A stretch of DNA of 7,306 nucleotides, from contig JAISWY010000057.1 in the NCBI GenBank assembly GCA_031270925.1, forward strand, positions 1 through 7,306, read 5' to 3'. The position numbers and the translations under genes were made by a program. Numbering within the stretch: position 1 is the first letter of the stretch; each line of letters begins with the position of its first letter. The notes below the pieces were generated by a model. It searched no databases. It saw only the letters and a list, made by a program, of their open reading frames with translations, and was not told the origin of the DNA. This DNA comes from Candidatus Symbiothrix sp. (GTDB lineage: Bacteria > Bacteroidota > Bacteroidia > Bacteroidales > Azobacteroidaceae). Below, in pieces: positions 6,959 through 7,306 of this stretch.

Positions 6959-7126
6959 ATGCAAGACATAATTGTTTATATGATAGTTGGTTTGGCGGTG
7001 GTGATTGCGATAATAGCTGCCGTTAAACAGTTTTTTGGGAAAAACGACAATGTTTCTACAGCTTGTGAAGGTTGCACTTTGAAAGAAAGTTGTAAAACAA
7101 AAGTTGTAAACCCCTGTGTTAAGTAG
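6959..7126 (+). CDS. FeoB-associated Cys-rich membrane protein
   Basis: This is a 55-residue protein starting 2 bases after the feoAB stop, almost certainly cotranscribed and perhaps translationally coupled. One N-terminal membrane helix (residues about 4-22, VYMIVGLAVVIAIIAAV) is followed by a basic KQFFGK, then a Cys-rich tail with CEGC (36-39), Cys45 and Cys53. This is the pattern of the FeoB-associated Cys-rich membrane family (PF12669), thought to assist FeoB, possibly by handling Fe(II) at the cytoplasmic side, though the mechanism is not established. From memory, most relatives end soon after the CxxC...C motif. Here an extra tail (about residues 47-55, including Cys53) and the stop codon fall in a stretch resembling the end of the 302-bp repeat at 1919-2220, so the native C-terminus may have been replaced. 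Start choice: the ATG at 6959; earlier in-frame codons lie inside feoAB. Confidence 0.85.
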   Translation: MQDIIVYMIVGLAVVIAIIAAVKQFFGKNDNVSTACEGCTLKESCKTKVVNPCVK

Positions 7127-7129
7127 AAG
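7105..7129 (+). repeat. Degenerate solo copy of the 302-bp element terminus
   Basis: These 25 bases agree at 20 positions with the outer 25 bases of the element's left arm (1919-1943), and at 20 of 25 with the complement of its right end (2220-2196). The shared core is ACCCC, one variable base, then GTGTTAAG. It overlaps the last codons and stop of the Cys-rich gene. Only the terminal motif is present; the AGACC and CCCCCAAT hairpins are missing downstream. Confidence 0.45.
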
Positions 7130-7154
7130 TGAAGCCTTTATTAAAACTAGCGTT

Positions 7155-7235
7155 CTTTGCGAAACCTTTGCGTCCCTTGCGGTTAAATATTTTTTACCGC
7201 AAAGTTCGTAAAGAAAATACGCAAGGAACGCAAAG
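7155..7235. repeat. Nested inverted repeat built on CTTTGCG / CCTTGCG words
   Basis: The outer arms 7166-7181 and 7220-7235 match at 15 of 16 bases. An inner GCGGT/ACCGC pair (7179-7183, 7196-7200) surrounds an AT-rich loop. A further CTTTGCG copy stands at 7155-7161. No T-tract of terminator type follows, but it could act as a 3' stem-loop for the feoAB operon. From memory, such CTTTGCG/CCTTGCGG strings are widespread intergenic repeats in Bacteroidota. The rest of the interval 7127-7306 holds no gene that can be supported. Confidence 0.65.
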
Positions 7236-7272
7236 ACAGACTGTTCCCCCATCACTCACCATGGAAGCACAT

Positions 7273-7306
7273 CATGTCGAGCGGAGCAAAGTCGAGAAAT
7301 CTGATT
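7273..7306. repeat. Partial GTCGAGCGGAG-type dispersed repeat, cut by window end
   Basis: GTCGAGCGGAGCAAAGTCGAG followed by AAATCT resembles a dispersed word often seen between Bacteroidota genes; GTCGAG occurs twice within it. The call rests on memory of the motif, and only one incomplete copy is present here. Confidence 0.35.

Overview
The window comes from a bacterium of the phylum Bacteroidota, probably a Bacteroidales-like lineage. Three observations support this: a type IX secretion (T9SS) C-terminal sorting domain, several promoter elements of the TAnnTTTG type, and a FeoA-FeoB fusion followed by the small Cys-rich FeoB-associated protein usual in this phylum. The exact genus cannot be read from the sequence.

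Layout. Bases 2-1708 (+) are the 3' part of a large secreted or surface multidomain protein (PKD-like, fibronectin-like and Big2-like modules, then a T9SS sorting domain). Bases 1709-2296 are a gene-poor convergent interval packed with palindromes: a 19-bp-stem hairpin, a weak terminator-like hairpin, and a roughly 302-bp inverted-repeat element with three matched pairs of small hairpins. Bases 2297-2896 (-) encode a small exported protein that resembles DUF4468. Bases 2897-3409 are a very AT-rich interval between divergent genes, holding three exact TTATCAACA nonamers, further near matches and a 38-base tract with no G or C. Bases 3410-4381 (+) are nadA. Bases 4554-6956 (+) are a feoAB fusion, followed after 2 bases by a 55-residue Cys-rich membrane protein (6959-7126). 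The last 180 bases are repeats again.

How the genes work together. feoAB and the small Cys-rich gene form a ferrous-iron uptake operon. NadA is a [4Fe-4S] enzyme of NAD synthesis, so both right-hand units depend on iron, but each appears to have its own promoter and nothing shows co-regulation. The left-hand surface protein is unrelated in function.

Most interesting points. The interval upstream of nadA looks like a possible chromosomal replication origin: a DnaA-box-like cluster, an AT-only tract, divergent flanking genes, and a change from C-leaning to strongly G-rich top strand in the lines sampled. Second, the 302-bp nested-hairpin element has a degenerate match to its terminus at the 3' end of the Fe-associated small gene, where the match supplies that gene's last codons and stop.
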